A stretch of DNA of 64,000 bases, taken from NCBI GenBank assembly GCA_951812535.1, contig CATOSK010000007.1, positions 1 through 64,000 of the forward strand, read 5' to 3'. Source of the DNA: an uncultured Dehalococcoidia bacterium (GTDB taxonomy: Bacteria; Chloroflexota; Dehalococcoidia; Lucifugimonadales; UBA3495). The translations under genes and the position numbers were made by a program. Below the pieces are notes generated by a model, which had not been told where the DNA came from, searched no databases, and saw only the letters and a list, made by a program, of their open reading frames with translations. Shown in pieces: positions 1 to 9,138 of the stretch (its first letter is position 1; each line of letters begins with the position of its first letter).

Positions 1-201
1 GAAGGAGTAGTACCGGACGCCCGGGAAGGGGACCCGGTATTCCATGTACCCGGGTCGAGGCTGGGTCGCCGGCTGGTGCCGGCAGGCCTCTTCAAGGAAT
101 TGCTCGACTTCCTGGGCAAGGGTGTTTTCGAGGGTGTCTTCAGGTGTTTCGCCGGTAACGCCGGGGACCTGGCTGCGGTCAAGAAGTTCAACTGTCGCCA
201 C
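1..201 (-). CDS. Partial hypothetical protein, N-terminal part
   Basis: The window edge cuts this gene, leaving 67 N-terminal codons (begins MATVELLDRSQ, reaches VPFPGVRYYSF at the edge). The GTG start at 201 is supported by a strong ribosome binding site, AGGAGGTGG, just upstream, and by a near-consensus sigma70 promoter at 233-261. The visible part is acidic and shows no signal peptide, membrane segment or recognised motif. It is divergent from an HspR-like regulator and its promoter overlaps an inverted repeat that resembles an HspR operator, so a stress-related role is possible. That is inference from position only; the function is unknown. Confidence 0.6.
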   Translation of the reverse strand, partial: MATVELLDRSQVPGVTGETPEDTLENTLAQEVEQFLEEACRHQPATQPRPGYMEYRVPFPGVRYYSF

Positions 202-232
202 GGTGCCACCTCCTGGTGATCAACATGGTGTA

Positions 233-261
233 AGTATAGGAGTTGATATAATTTGTGTCAA
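233..261 (-). promoter_or_regulatory. Sigma70 promoter of the cut-off gene
   Basis: On the minus strand the -35 TTGACA (261-256) and -10 TATACT (238-233) are separated by exactly 17 bases. The start codon of the partial gene is about 30 bases downstream. This is one of the best promoters in the window. Confidence 0.8.
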
Positions 262-263
262 GT
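241..263. promoter_or_regulatory. HAIR-like inverted repeat, probable HspR operator
   Basis: Two 8-base arms, AGTTGATA and TGTCAAGT, are separated by 7 bases and pair at 6 of 8 positions. The known HspR element (HAIR) is CTTGAGT-N7-ACTCAAG, so arm sequence and spacing are similar. The repeat overlaps the -35 and spacer of the minus-strand promoter and lies about 100 bases upstream of the hspR-like gene. Repressor binding here would block the divergent gene. Binding by the neighbouring protein is inferred. Confidence 0.5.
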
Positions 264-298
264 ATATTTACCATAAATATCACTAAAGGGATATTGTA

Positions 299-326
299 TT
301 GGCAGGTCTTTATCCCGCTGTATAAT
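299..326 (+). promoter_or_regulatory. Promoter of the hspR-like gene
   Basis: TTGGCA (299-304), 16-base spacer, perfect TATAAT (321-326). Transcription would start near 333, giving a short leader before the GTG at 366. Confidence 0.65.
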
Positions 327-365
327 CATCCATACGTTTAACTAGGGATGCAGGTAGGTGGAGCA

Positions 366-833
366 GTGACGCAGCCCCGGGGAATTTACTTGATAAGCGT
401 TGTGGCAAAGACGCTGGACATGCATCCGCAGACTCTGCGGAAGTACGAACGGGCGGGGTTCATCGAGCCCCTGCGTATGGGCAGCCTGAGAACCTATTCG
501 GACGAAGACGTGGCCCGGCTGCGGCTAATCAAGCACTTCGTCGAGGACATAGGGCTTAACCTGGCCGGCGTGGAGCTGGCGCTTCACCTGACCAGCGAAT
601 TGCTGGAGGTGCGGAAGGGCCTGTCCGGTGGGCGGGCGCCGGGGCAGGTGGCGGAGTCGATAAAGCGGATAGATGGGATGCTGGCAACCCTGGGGGTGCG
701 GGTAGTATCCCGTCCGAAGCGGGAGGAACGGCAGACGCTTCCCGAGCCGGGCGAAGGCTGGTTCAAGGTGAATCCGGGGGAGGCGTTGGAGTTCGACTCC
801 GGTCAGGGCCGGGTCTCGTTCACCGCAGAGTAG
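366..833 (+). CDS. hspR: MerR-family regulator, HspR-like
   Basis: A 155-residue DNA-binding regulator. The N-terminal winged helix has the MerR pattern, and the stretch HPQTLRKYERAGFIEP closely matches HspR, the repressor of heat-shock genes in Actinobacteria and related phyla. GLNLAGVELAL follows, as in HspR. The C-terminal half is variable and basic, with no effector-binding Cys motif. I chose the GTG at 366 because AGGTGG lies just before it; an in-frame ATG at 348 is the alternative. The gene is divergent from a cut-off gene whose promoter overlaps a HAIR-like repeat. No dnaK/dnaJ is nearby, so the assignment rests on sequence similarity and the operator. Confidence 0.75.
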   Translation: MTQPRGIYLISVVAKTLDMHPQTLRKYERAGFIEPLRMGSLRTYSDEDVARLRLIKHFVEDIGLNLAGVELALHLTSELLEVRKGLSGGRAPGQVAESIKRIDGMLATLGVRVVSRPKREERQTLPEPGEGWFKVNPGEALEFDSGQGRVSFTAE

Positions 834-875
834 ACCGCTGCCGGACCGCGTCAGATAAGGTCCGTATTAAATCGA

Positions 876-906
876 AAAGGGGCGTACTGCAAACGTGCGC
901 CCCTTT
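876..906. terminator. Hairpin between convergent genes
   Basis: AAAGGGGCG (876-884) pairs perfectly with CGCCCCTTT (898-906). It sits between hspR and the convergent reductase and could end transcription in both directions. The T-tract is only the three Ts within the stem plus one C. Confidence 0.5.
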
Positions 907-932
907 CGTATGGTACCGGTCTGCCCTGTGGC

Positions 933-1981
933 CTACCTTCCGACGGCCCGGATGATGCTGTCAACCAGTTCCGGGCCGGGGGTGATGGAGCCGTCGTCCA
1001 CCCCGTGCATCGCCTCGACGATGGCGTCATTGAAGGGGGTTTCCACCCCGGCTTCCCGGCCCTTGGAGCAGATCAGCCCGTTCATGAGGTCTATCTCGAA
1101 CGGCGTCCCTTGTGCACGTCCTGGGCCATTGAAGCCAGCCAGTTGACCCGGCCTCCCGACTGGGACATAAAGTCGTCCAGCTCCTCGAAGACGTCGCCCT
1201 TGTCGGCGTCGGCCCACATGGCGGCGGGCTTGCCGTTGATTGCGACGACATCCAGTCCCTGGGCCAGACCCACCTGGGCAGCCTCCTTGCAGAGGTGGAT
1301 GCGGATGGAGCGGCAGCGGGGGTCGGAGGCCATGTTCTGGGAGCCGAGGGTGGACATGGCGGATATGGCGTTGCCCATCCCGTTCTGGCACAGCTTGGCC
1401 CACCGCTCCCCCCAGAGGTTGTCGGTGGCATAGGCGGCATCGATGCAGTCCATCTTGCCGGCGATGTTCTCGGCCCGCTCGGTGATTGCGCCGTTCTGCT
1501 CGCCGATACGGAAGACAGTGTGACCGTGGTCCCGCCCCGGGGCTCCGCCGCGGTTGACGTGACCCGGCTCCCACAGGGCGACCTCGATGTGGGAAGCGAT
1601 GCAGCCCAACTCCCGGTCGTTGCCTACGATGGCGCCGATGACCGGATCGTTCCAGCAGTTCTGGAGGGAGATGAAGAAGCCGTCGGGCTTGACGTAGCGC
1701 TTGATGAAGTGGGTGGCCCATTCGGTGTCGTAGGACTTCATGGAGATGAAGGCGTAGTCGAAGGGCTCGGTGATCCCCTGGGCGTCGGTCAGGTGCATGG
1801 CATTGACCGGGACGGTGAAGTCGCCCTGGCTGCCGCTGGCCCGCAGCCCATCCCGGCGCATGGTCTCGACGTGCTCGGGCCACATGTCGATGATGGTCAC
1901 GTCCTCGTCTTCCCTGGCGAGGTAGGCGGCAGTGTAGCTGCCCAAAGCTCCGGCGCCCATGATTGCGATGCGGTCACCCAT
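933..1981 (-). pseudogene. Ketopantoate reductase family protein, frameshifted
   Basis: ApbA/PanE-type NADPH-dependent reductase; the family converts 2-dehydropantoate to pantoate or acts on related 2-keto acids. The N-terminal dinucleotide motif is GAGALGSYTAAYLA, and the C-terminal helical domain carries the usual NGMGNA region. From the ATG at 1981 (AGGAGGAACCG upstream) the frame reads 296 residues and stops at 1091, inside the expected GRR-x-EIDxMNG motif. The missing C-terminus (EIDLMNGLICSKGREAG to AVGR) continues in another frame to a stop at 933. One missing base near 1097-1101 explains the break. It may be a recent inactivation or a sequencing error. The intact protein would be about 349 residues. 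Confidence 0.8.
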
Positions 1982-2125
1982 GTCGGTTCCTCCTGATTTG
2001 GTGGCGGTTGCTTACCGGGAGACTGGCCCGGTATGGGGAATGTTCGGAATATGGCATTGGCCTGAGGCGTTTGTCAAACGGGATCCTTGGGCCATCCTGA
2101 GCGGTATGGTGGGAACCCGGGAAGC

Positions 2126-3718
2126 CTACCCTGCTACCTCCGGCATTTCCACCAGCCGGGCGCTGTTGACGTGGGGGAGGCTGCGGATTTCTGCCATGAC
2201 CGCCGGGGGGACGGGGTCGTCGAGGCCAAGCACCATCATGGCCATTCCCCGGGGGCTGAGGCGGGCCACCTTCATGTAGCTGATGTTGATGTTGTGCTGA
2301 CCCGTGACCGTTCCCACGGATCCGACCGAGCCGGGCTGGTCCCGGTTGTCCACGAACATAAGGTAGGGCACCGACGGGTCCAGGTCCACCGGGTAGTCGT
2401 TGACCCTGACGATGTGGGGTCCGTCGCGCAGGGAGGTGCCGGTGAGGGTGACGCCCTCCCGGTTGGTGTGCAGCGTGACGGTGATCAGGCTGGGGTACTC
2501 GGAGCTTTCCGCACTCTTCTGCTCGGTGATGCTCAGGCCCCGCCGCTGGGCCAGTACCGGGGCGTTGATGACGTTGACCTGCTCGGAGATTACCGGCGAC
2601 AGCAGCCCCTCCAGGACCGAGGCGGTGAGGAAGGCGGTGTCGTGGTCGGCGACCTCCCCCTGGTAGCGGATGGTCACGCCGGCGAACTGCCCGTCGGCCA
2701 GGTTGGTGAGCAGGTTGCCGAGTATGTAGGCCACCGGCTTGAAGGGCGCCAGGACGGCCTGCGCCTCGGGCCGCAGGTTGGGAGCGTTGACGGTATTGGC
2801 CGCCGGGCGTCCGGCCAGGACGGCCAGGACCTGCTCCGCCGCCTCGATGGCGACCTCCCGCTGGGCTTCCTCGGTGGATGCTCCCAGGTGGGGAGTGGAT
2901 ATCACTTTCGGGTGTTGGGCCAGGGTCATGTCCGAGGGCGGTTCCTCCACAAACACGTCCAGGGCAGCGGAGCCCAGGGTGCCGGCTTCGAGAGCTTCCA
3001 GAAGGGCTTCCTCATCCACCAGTTCGCCGCGGGCCACGTTGATAAGGCGGGTGTCGGGGCCCATCAATCCCAACTCCCGCTTTCCGATGAGCTTGTTGGT
3101 GTTGGGGGTCAAAGGGGTGTGCAGGGTTATGAAGTCGGCACTGGACAGCAGCTCATCCAGGGGGACGAGGCGGGCACCGAACCGGGCGGCGAAGTCGGCG
3201 GACACGAAGGGGTCGTGGACCAGGATGCTCATTCCGAAGGCGCGGGCGCGGGTAGCCACCTCGGCGCCTACCCGTCCCAGACCAACGATCCCCAGTGTCT
3301 TTTCCCGCACCTCGATGCCCATGAAGGCGCTGCGCCGCCACTCGCCCTGGCGCATGGAGGAATGGGCCTGTGGAACGTTGCGGGCCAGGGCCAGCATCAG
3401 GGCCAGGGTGTGTTCGGCGGCGGCGACGGTGTTGCCGAGAGGGGCGTTGACAACTGGGATGCCGGCGCTGGTGGCGGCTTCCAGGTTGATATTGTCCACG
3501 CCGATTCCGGCCCGGGCGATAACCCGCAGGTCGCGTCCGGCACGAATGACCGCGGGGGTTACCTTGGTCTCGCTGCGTACCACCAGTGCCTGGTAGTCCT
3601 TGATGGTTTCGACCAGCTCTGATTCCTGCAAGCCCCGCTTCACGTCCACTTCAGCGGCGGTTCCAAGGAGTTCCAGGCCCTCGGGGGCGATTGCATCCGT
3701 AACCAATACTTTAGACAT
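2126..3718 (-). CDS. serA: D-3-phosphoglycerate dehydrogenase
   Basis: Oxidises 3-phosphoglycerate to 3-phosphohydroxypyruvate with NAD, the first step of serine synthesis in the cytoplasm. At 530 residues it is the long bacterial form: substrate domain split around the NAD domain (GLGRVG at 146-151), catalytic Arg in NVARGE (R230), Glu in FVEEP and His in HLGAST (H277), then an intervening ASB-type domain around 320-450 and a C-terminal ACT domain (about 455-530) for feedback by serine. All key residues are present. It starts with ATG at 3718 and is divergent from a hydrolase. No other serine gene is adjacent. Confidence 0.95.
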   Translation of the reverse strand: MSKVLVTDAIAPEGLELLGTAAEVDVKRGLQESELVETIKDYQALVVRSETKVTPAVIRAGRDLRVIARAGIGVDNINLEAATSAGIPVVNAPLGNTVAAAEHTLALMLALARNVPQAHSSMRQGEWRRSAFMGIEVREKTLGIVGLGRVGAEVATRARAFGMSILVHDPFVSADFAARFGARLVPLDELLSSADFITLHTPLTPNTNKLIGKRELGLMGPDTRLINVARGELVDEEALLEALEAGTLGSAALDVFVEEPPSDMTLAQHPKVISTPHLGASTEEAQREVAIEAAEQVLAVLAGRPAANTVNAPNLRPEAQAVLAPFKPVAYILGNLLTNLADGQFAGVTIRYQGEVADHDTAFLTASVLEGLLSPVISEQVNVINAPVLAQRRGLSITEQKSAESSEYPSLITVTLHTNREGVTLTGTSLRDGPHIVRVNDYPVDLDPSVPYLMFVDNRDQPGSVGSVGTVTGQHNINISYMKVARLSPRGMAMMVLGLDDPVPPAVMAEIRSLPHVNSARLVEMPEVAG

Positions 3719-3863
3719 AAGACTCGATTAGACCTCGTTTGCGAAATGTACTATACGGGGGAGAGGGTGGCATCCGCGCCGGCGCTACGGCGTTGGCCGG
3801 GCGGCAACCGTAGATCTCTAAGATATAAAAGCCGGGGTTTATCCGCAACTTTTCGTGCTTCTC

Positions 3864-3892
3864 TTGACCCTGTCCTGCCCCGTCGGTAGGAT
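3864..3892 (+). promoter_or_regulatory. Promoter of the alpha/beta hydrolase gene
   Basis: TTGACC (3864-3869), 17-base spacer, TAGGAT (3887-3892), about 65 bases before the start codon. Confidence 0.5.
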
Positions 3893-3960
3893 GGGTTGCG
3901 GCCTACGGCCAACACCGTTATTGTATCCAGCTTTCCCGATTTTCAGTCAGGGGGTCCGGT

Positions 3961-4746
3961 ATGGCGGTCGACTTCACCGAGGAAACAATCAACGTCGGGG
4001 GATGTGACTTGCAGTTGTTCAAGGGAGGGTCGGGAGACCCGCTGCTGGTTTTGCACGGGGCCGGCGGGAACCGGGGGCCTCTGAATTATGCCCAGGCCCT
4101 GGCGGAACATTACACCGTCTACCTGCCCTCCCATCCCGGTTTCGGGAAGTCCGGACGTCCGGACTGGATTGAGTCGGTAACGGACCTGGCATCCTTCTAT
4201 ACCTGGTTCCAGGAAGAACAGGGGTTGGAAGGGGTGCGCTGCATCGGCTTTTCCATGGGCGGCTGGATGGCCGCCGAGATGGCCGCGACCTGCCGGCACG
4301 CCTTTTCTAAAATGATGCTGGTGGGCGCTGCGGGGATCAAGCCCAGCCAGGGAGAGATAGCCGACATCTTCATCATTGCCCCGGCCCAGGTGGCCGGGTT
4401 GAGCTTCCATGATCCGGCCCAGGCCCCGGAGTACGATGAAATCTACGGCGGAACACCCACTCCGGAGCAGGCAGCCCTCGCTGAACGTGACCGGGAGATG
4501 GCGGTACGGGTCTGCTGGAAGCCTTACATGCACGATCCTCGTCTGCCATTGCTGCTGGAACGGGTCACCGTCCCGACCAGGGTGCTGTGGGGGCGCCAGG
4601 ACAAGCTGGTCCCCCTGGAATGCGGGGAACAGTATCAGCAGGCCATCCGTGGCGCTGACCTGGTGGTCATCGACGACTGCGGTCACTCACCCCAAATCGA
4701 AAAGCCGCAGGAGTTCGTGGCGGCGGCATTGGAGTTCCTCGCGTAG
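3961..4746 (+). CDS. Alpha/beta hydrolase
   Basis: A 261-residue cytoplasmic hydrolase of the alpha/beta fold. The oxyanion-hole motif is LHGAGGNRGP (31-40). The nucleophile elbow GFSMGG places Ser at 98, and the acid and base are Asp214 (GRQDKLVP) and His242 (CGHSPQIEKP). A cap region lies at about 125-190. The architecture matches the meta-cleavage-product hydrolase/haloalkane-dehalogenase-like group, but the substrate cannot be read from the sequence. Its start at 3961 follows AGGGGG with a 6-base gap. It is a single gene with its own promoter, convergent with an SRPBCC gene. Confidence 0.85.
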   Translation: MAVDFTEETINVGGCDLQLFKGGSGDPLLVLHGAGGNRGPLNYAQALAEHYTVYLPSHPGFGKSGRPDWIESVTDLASFYTWFQEEQGLEGVRCIGFSMGGWMAAEMAATCRHAFSKMMLVGAAGIKPSQGEIADIFIIAPAQVAGLSFHDPAQAPEYDEIYGGTPTPEQAALAERDREMAVRVCWKPYMHDPRLPLLLERVTVPTRVLWGRQDKLVPLECGEQYQQAIRGADLVVIDDCGHSPQIEKPQEFVAAALEFLA

Positions 4747-4799
4747 GTTATTTGCGACTCCGTTGTGGATAAGGAGGTGCCCAAAATTCCTGCGGGCAT

Positions 4800-5231
4800 T
4801 TAAGCCCGTTCCGCCAGCCTCTTGAGCGTTTCCAGGGCCTTGGGCCAGACCTCTTCGAAAAAGGCTTGGTACTCGGGAAGGACATCGATGTCCACGGCAA
4901 GTTCGGTGCGGTCTTCGGTGGAGGTCAGGGTGTAGTTTTCGAAGGCTGGCGCCCACGCCTTCACTTCTTCGCTTTCCGTATCGTCCACGCCATCCAGCAC
5001 ATAGCCGATGTGCTTCAGGGAAATGAAGTCCTCGGGCCGGTGGACCTCCACGACAGCCAGCATCCCATTCCGGTCCGGCGTCAGGAAGCGCACCATGCTT
5101 CCTTCGCTCCAGTCTCCTTCGGCGTAGGAGCCTTCCGCGAATACAGCCGTCCACTGCCGGTACGTGGCGTCGTCCAGCAGGACCTCCCAGACGGTCTCCT
5201 TCAGTGCCGCTATTCCAATTGAGAAGTGCAT
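4800..5231 (-). CDS. SRPBCC-family protein
   Basis: A 143-residue protein with the START-like/AHSA1 pattern: N-terminal strand and helix (KETVWEVLLDDATYRQWTA), a central sheet (GSMVRFLTPDRNG, FISLKHIGYV) and a long C-terminal helix (YQAFFEEVWPKALETLKRLA). Such proteins bind hydrophobic ligands or act as small-ligand sensors; the ligand is not predictable. It starts only 9 bases after the stop of the DUF1801 gene upstream, so the two are probably co-transcribed. These two families often occur together in bacterial genomes. Confidence 0.75.
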   Translation of the reverse strand: MHFSIGIAALKETVWEVLLDDATYRQWTAVFAEGSYAEGDWSEGSMVRFLTPDRNGMLAVVEVHRPEDFISLKHIGYVLDGVDDTESEEVKAWAPAFENYTLTSTEDRTELAVDIDVLPEYQAFFEEVWPKALETLKRLAERA

Positions 5232-5240
5232 GAACTTACC

Positions 5241-5717
5241 CTACAGCGTGTCAAACCCGGCCCAGCCGGGCAGGACTGCGGCCTGCCGGACCCACGCCGC
5301 CAGTTGCTCCTCGTCGAGTTTCCCCTCGTAGACATCGATCCATCGCGAGTCCTTGTCCTTGCCGGCGCCGGGCGGCTCGGGACTCAGGGACGCTCCATTC
5401 AGGAAGGTCACCTTAACGTAACGGGTAAGAACGTGGTAGCTGGCGAACCAACCCTGCCCTTCGACGCCGTACCACGGCGAGTTCCACCTCACGGCTTTGC
5501 GCACGTTGGGGACGTTTCGCACGATGAGGTCGTCGATGCGGCGTCCGACTTCGCTCTTCCATCCTGGCATGGCCGCGATGTAGGCCTGCACGGGCGCGTC
5601 GCCGTCGGCCTTCGCGATCTGAGGGTTGCCCCCCGAGAGCAGCACTACCTCCCCGTCGGCTTTCCCGGGGGTCTTTGTGGATGTCTTCGTTGGTTTGCCG
5701 GACGACTTGCGGGCCAT
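5241..5717 (-). CDS. DUF1801 domain protein
   Basis: A 158-residue protein with a basic, Lys/Thr/Ser-rich N-terminal tail (about 1-25) followed by a DUF1801 domain. The domain core includes the motif VRKAVRWNSPWYGVEG and a C-terminal DKDSRWIDVYEGKLDEEQLAAWV. The family has the YdhG-like fold and no settled biochemical role. I chose the ATG at 5717, preceded by GGAGCG, rather than a TTG 18 codons upstream that lacks a ribosome binding site. It is the first gene of a probable two-gene unit with the SRPBCC protein. Confidence 0.75.
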   Translation of the reverse strand: MARKSSGKPTKTSTKTPGKADGEVVLLSGGNPQIAKADGDAPVQAYIAAMPGWKSEVGRRIDDLIVRNVPNVRKAVRWNSPWYGVEGQGWFASYHVLTRYVKVTFLNGASLSPEPPGAGKDKDSRWIDVYEGKLDEEQLAAWVRQAAVLPGWAGFDTL

Positions 5718-5973
5718 TGGGTTCGCTCCAAAACGAGCTTCGGGGTGCTGGTTTGGGTTGGGCGTATTCAAGAAGAGAGCCTTTTACGGGACCCCTTGAT
5801 ATCGCCTATCCTCCTTCCACACCTGGCTTTGTTAGGGCTATCCGCTTCGATCATGTCCTGGAAGTGTAGCATTTCGTTGCACCTCTGTATCGCTTTGCCT
5901 CATCCCCAATCTTGTCTAGTGACAAGAATTTGAGGATCATCCCCAACTCGGAAACGGGGCAAGATCAGGTCCC

Positions 5974-8900
5974 TCAATGCCAGTCGTGGGCAGCGGGCAT
6001 GGGGACTCGGGGGTGGATGCCCCGCACTTCGGAAGCGATCACGTTGGCCGTCCCGTCCCACCGGGAAACAGTTCCCCGCACCAGCAATACCTGGCTCCTC
6101 AGTTGACGGCGGCTATGGTGGAACACTTGGGGCCACAGGATAACCTGGGCGTCTCCGGTCTCGTCCTCGATGGTGACGAACACCGTGCCCTCCTGCCCCT
6201 TGGGGTGCTGCCGGGCGATGGGCCAGCCCGCCACCAGGACCTCCTCTCCCTCACTGGCGCAGTCCACGGCGGCGGCGGGCAGGACCTGGGGACTGAGGCT
6301 GGGCCGCACGAACTCCATCAGGTGGCCTTTGGGATAGATGCCCATTACCCGGTACTCACCCGCCATCCTCTCGTATTCCGTGAAGTCGGGAAGGTCGGGG
6401 CCGGCGCCGTTCCCGACAGCGGAGAAGGCCCGCTGACCGTTCCTGGAGGGCCGGATGCCCAGACCCGAGTCCCACAATGCTTTCCGGCGGTTGGGAGTAA
6501 GGGAGTCGAAGGCCCCGGCCATGACCAGCGACTCCACCGCCTGGGGCTTCAGGCCGGTGCGCCGCACTAGGTCGGCGGCCCCGGTGTAGGGGCCGTGCCG
6601 CTCCCGTTCCGACACGATAGCCTGGGCCGACGCCGTCCCCACGTCCTTGACGAACCGCAGGCCCAGCAACACTGAATCCTCCTCCGGGATGCAGTCCAGA
6701 CCGCTGCGGTTGACGCAGGGGTTGAGGAAGGGGACGCCAAAACGCCGGGCATCCTGCTTCAGGGTCTCCACCGGGTAGAACCCCATGGGCTGGTTGTTGA
6801 CCAGTGACACGAAGAACTCCACCGGGTGGTACCGCTTTAACCAGGCGGCCTGGTAGGCGGTGACGGCGAAGGCGTGGGAGTGGCTTTCCGGGAACATGAA
6901 CTGGCCATTGATCTTGGAGAATATCTTCTCCGCCACGTCCTCCGGCACTCCCTTGCTCCGCGCGCCTTCCAGGAACCGCCGCCGGTGCCGGGCGATAAGA
7001 TGTTCGTTGTTGGGCCGGGCGAAGGCCCGCCGTATCTCGTCGGCCTGGGCGGCGGTCATGCCGGCCACGTCACTAATGAGCTGCACCACCTGTTCCTGCC
7101 AAACGATAATGCCGTAGCCCCGCTCCAGGGCCCGCTCCTCCAGGGGATGGTCGTACTCCCAGGAGGCGCCATGGCGGTAACGTTCCACGAACTGAGCTAC
7201 GGCGCTGCCCTGGACACCCACGCCGGGCCGTATCAGGGCCACCTGGTAGGCCAGGTCCAGCAGGTTGCGGGACTTCAGCCGTTGCGCCATTTTCAACTGC
7301 GCCGGCGACTGGAGCAGGAACACCCCCTTGGACCGCCCGGCGTTGATCATGTCGTACACGGCAGGGTCATCGGGAGAAACGCGCCCCAGGTCGGGACGGC
7401 GGCCTTCCCTGGCTTCTACCAGGTCCAGGGCCTCCTCCAACTGGTCCAGCACCGGCAGGGACAGCAGGTCGATCTTGGCGAAGTTGGCGTCGGCCACGGA
7501 GTCCTTGTTCCAGTCCATGATGTAGCGGCCTTCGATAGCTCCGGCTCTGGTAGGCACCATCCCAGATACCGGGGAACTGCTCAGCACCATGCCGCCCACG
7601 TGCTGGCCCAAGCTGCGGGGAGCATGCATCAGTTGGGGGGCCAGTTCCACCAGATCCCGCCAGCCAGGGGAGTCCACGCGGTCGCTGAAGCCGGGCAGGG
7701 CCAGCATCTCATCCCGCAACAAGGCCCCGTCATGGGAGTGAAGATGCCGGGAGAGCAGCTTCAGGTCTTCCTTGGGCAGCCCCAGGGCCTTGCCCAGGTC
7801 CTGGACGATACCCTTGACCGAGTAGGTGCCGATGGCTCCGGTCAGGACGGCGTGGTCCGGCCCGAAGCGTTGATGCACCCGCTGGATGAGTTCGTCCCGC
7901 AGGGCGCGGGGAAAGTCCAGGTCGATGTCGGGCAGCAGGCTGGTGTCCTCGGAGATGAACCGCTCCAGGGTCAGGCCCCAGCAGAGCGGGTCCACGTGGC
8001 TGATGCCGATGAGGTAGCCCACCAGCAGGGCCACCGAGGAACCCCGGCCCCGGCCCGGAGGACGTTCTTCCAGGGGAATCTCCGGCTGGACCAGGCCTTT
8101 CTCCCCCATGATTTCCTGGGCCAGCAGGACAATCTCCCGGTAGAGCAACAGGAAACCGGCCAGGCCGTGGCGTTCAATCAACTGGAACTCCTCATCGAGA
8201 CGTTCCAGTACCTGTCGGGAGACGGAACCGTAGCGCCGCTGGGCAGCCTCGTAGCACAGTTGCCGCAGATAGCTGGCGGGAGTATAGCCTTCTGGCACCG
8301 CCGCATCGGGCAGGGTATAGCCCAGGTCATCGGCCAGGTTGAAATCGCATTGCTCCGCGATTCTGACGGTGTTGGCGACGGCTTCCGGGTACTGCCGGAA
8401 GATTTCCTTCATACGCTCCGGCGACTTCAGGCAGAGGTGCTGGTTGGGCCGAATGTGGGGCAGAGCCTGCTCGATGGTGGTGTTGCGACGGGCAGCGGCC
8501 AGCGTGTGTTGCAGGCGGTAGCGCTCCGGGCAATGGTAGTGAACGTCGTTGGTGGCAACCAACCGGGTGTCCTCGCTACGGGCCAGCCTTGCCAGCTCCC
8601 GATTGCGCGGGGTATCTCCTCTGATGAAATTCTGCTGGAGTTCCACGTACACTCCGTTCGGGCTGTACCACTCCCGGTATTCGCCCAGCAGCCGGAAAGC
8701 ATCCTTCCAGCGGCCTGCCTTAAGCAACCTGGACAGCGGTCCGTCTCGCCCGCCGGTGAGCAATATCACATCACCAGCGTGTTCCGGCAGATACACCGGG
8801 TCCAGCCGGGGTTCGCGGCGGTCGGCGGCGTTGGCCAGGGTGAACAGGCGGGAGATGTTGGAGTAGCCCTGGCGGGTCTTCGCCAGCAGGACCAGGCGGG

Positions 8901-9129
8901 ACCCATCCTTCAGGGTCAGCTCGCCTCCGGCAATGGGCTTGATGCCCATGCTGTTGGCCAGCCGGGCGAACTCCAGGGCGCCGCACAGGTTGGCGTCGGT
9001 CAGGGACAGGGCGTCGTACCCGTACTCTCCGGACTGGGCCAGCAGTTCGTGAACGTGGGAGGCGCCTATCCCGAAGGAATAGAAGCTCTTGGCGTGGAGT
9101 TCCACGTACCCGGCGGGCGTGACAGCCAT
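5974..9129 (-). CDS. dnaE2: Error-prone DNA polymerase III alpha subunit DnaE2
   Basis: A 1051-residue C-family polymerase of the mutasome, which copies past DNA lesions with the help of ImuB. Order: PHP domain (about 5-230), polymerase core with the catalytic PDIDLDF at 400-406 and a further catalytic Asp in AKIDLLSLPVLDQ, fingers with GRGRGSSVALLVGYL (around 358-372), helix-hairpin-helix, and a C-terminal OB fold (VLVAGWPIARQHPKGQ). The PHP metal motif usually read as HxH is HAK here (12-14), in line with DnaE2 proteins lacking proofreading metal sites. It begins 9 bases after the imuB stop and is the last gene of an SOS-type operon. Confidence 0.95.
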   Translation of the reverse strand: MAVTPAGYVELHAKSFYSFGIGASHVHELLAQSGEYGYDALSLTDANLCGALEFARLANSMGIKPIAGGELTLKDGSRLVLLAKTRQGYSNISRLFTLANAADRREPRLDPVYLPEHAGDVILLTGGRDGPLSRLLKAGRWKDAFRLLGEYREWYSPNGVYVELQQNFIRGDTPRNRELARLARSEDTRLVATNDVHYHCPERYRLQHTLAAARRNTTIEQALPHIRPNQHLCLKSPERMKEIFRQYPEAVANTVRIAEQCDFNLADDLGYTLPDAAVPEGYTPASYLRQLCYEAAQRRYGSVSRQVLERLDEEFQLIERHGLAGFLLLYREIVLLAQEIMGEKGLVQPEIPLEERPPGRGRGSSVALLVGYLIGISHVDPLCWGLTLERFISEDTSLLPDIDLDFPRALRDELIQRVHQRFGPDHAVLTGAIGTYSVKGIVQDLGKALGLPKEDLKLLSRHLHSHDGALLRDEMLALPGFSDRVDSPGWRDLVELAPQLMHAPRSLGQHVGGMVLSSSPVSGMVPTRAGAIEGRYIMDWNKDSVADANFAKIDLLSLPVLDQLEEALDLVEAREGRRPDLGRVSPDDPAVYDMINAGRSKGVFLLQSPAQLKMAQRLKSRNLLDLAYQVALIRPGVGVQGSAVAQFVERYRHGASWEYDHPLEERALERGYGIIVWQEQVVQLISDVAGMTAAQADEIRRAFARPNNEHLIARHRRRFLEGARSKGVPEDVAEKIFSKINGQFMFPESHSHAFAVTAYQAAWLKRYHPVEFFVSLVNNQPMGFYPVETLKQDARRFGVPFLNPCVNRSGLDCIPEEDSVLLGLRFVKDVGTASAQAIVSERERHGPYTGAADLVRRTGLKPQAVESLVMAGAFDSLTPNRRKALWDSGLGIRPSRNGQRAFSAVGNGAGPDLPDFTEYERMAGEYRVMGIYPKGHLMEFVRPSLSPQVLPAAAVDCASEGEEVLVAGWPIARQHPKGQEGTVFVTIEDETGDAQVILWPQVFHHSRRQLRSQVLLVRGTVSRWDGTANVIASEVRGIHPRVPMPAAHDWH

Positions 9130-9138
9130 CCGGCTGCT

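Noticed and set aside
2013..2033. TACCGGG/CCCGGTA hairpin as serA terminator
   Set aside because: Seven-base stem with a 7-base loop and no T-run; too weak to call.
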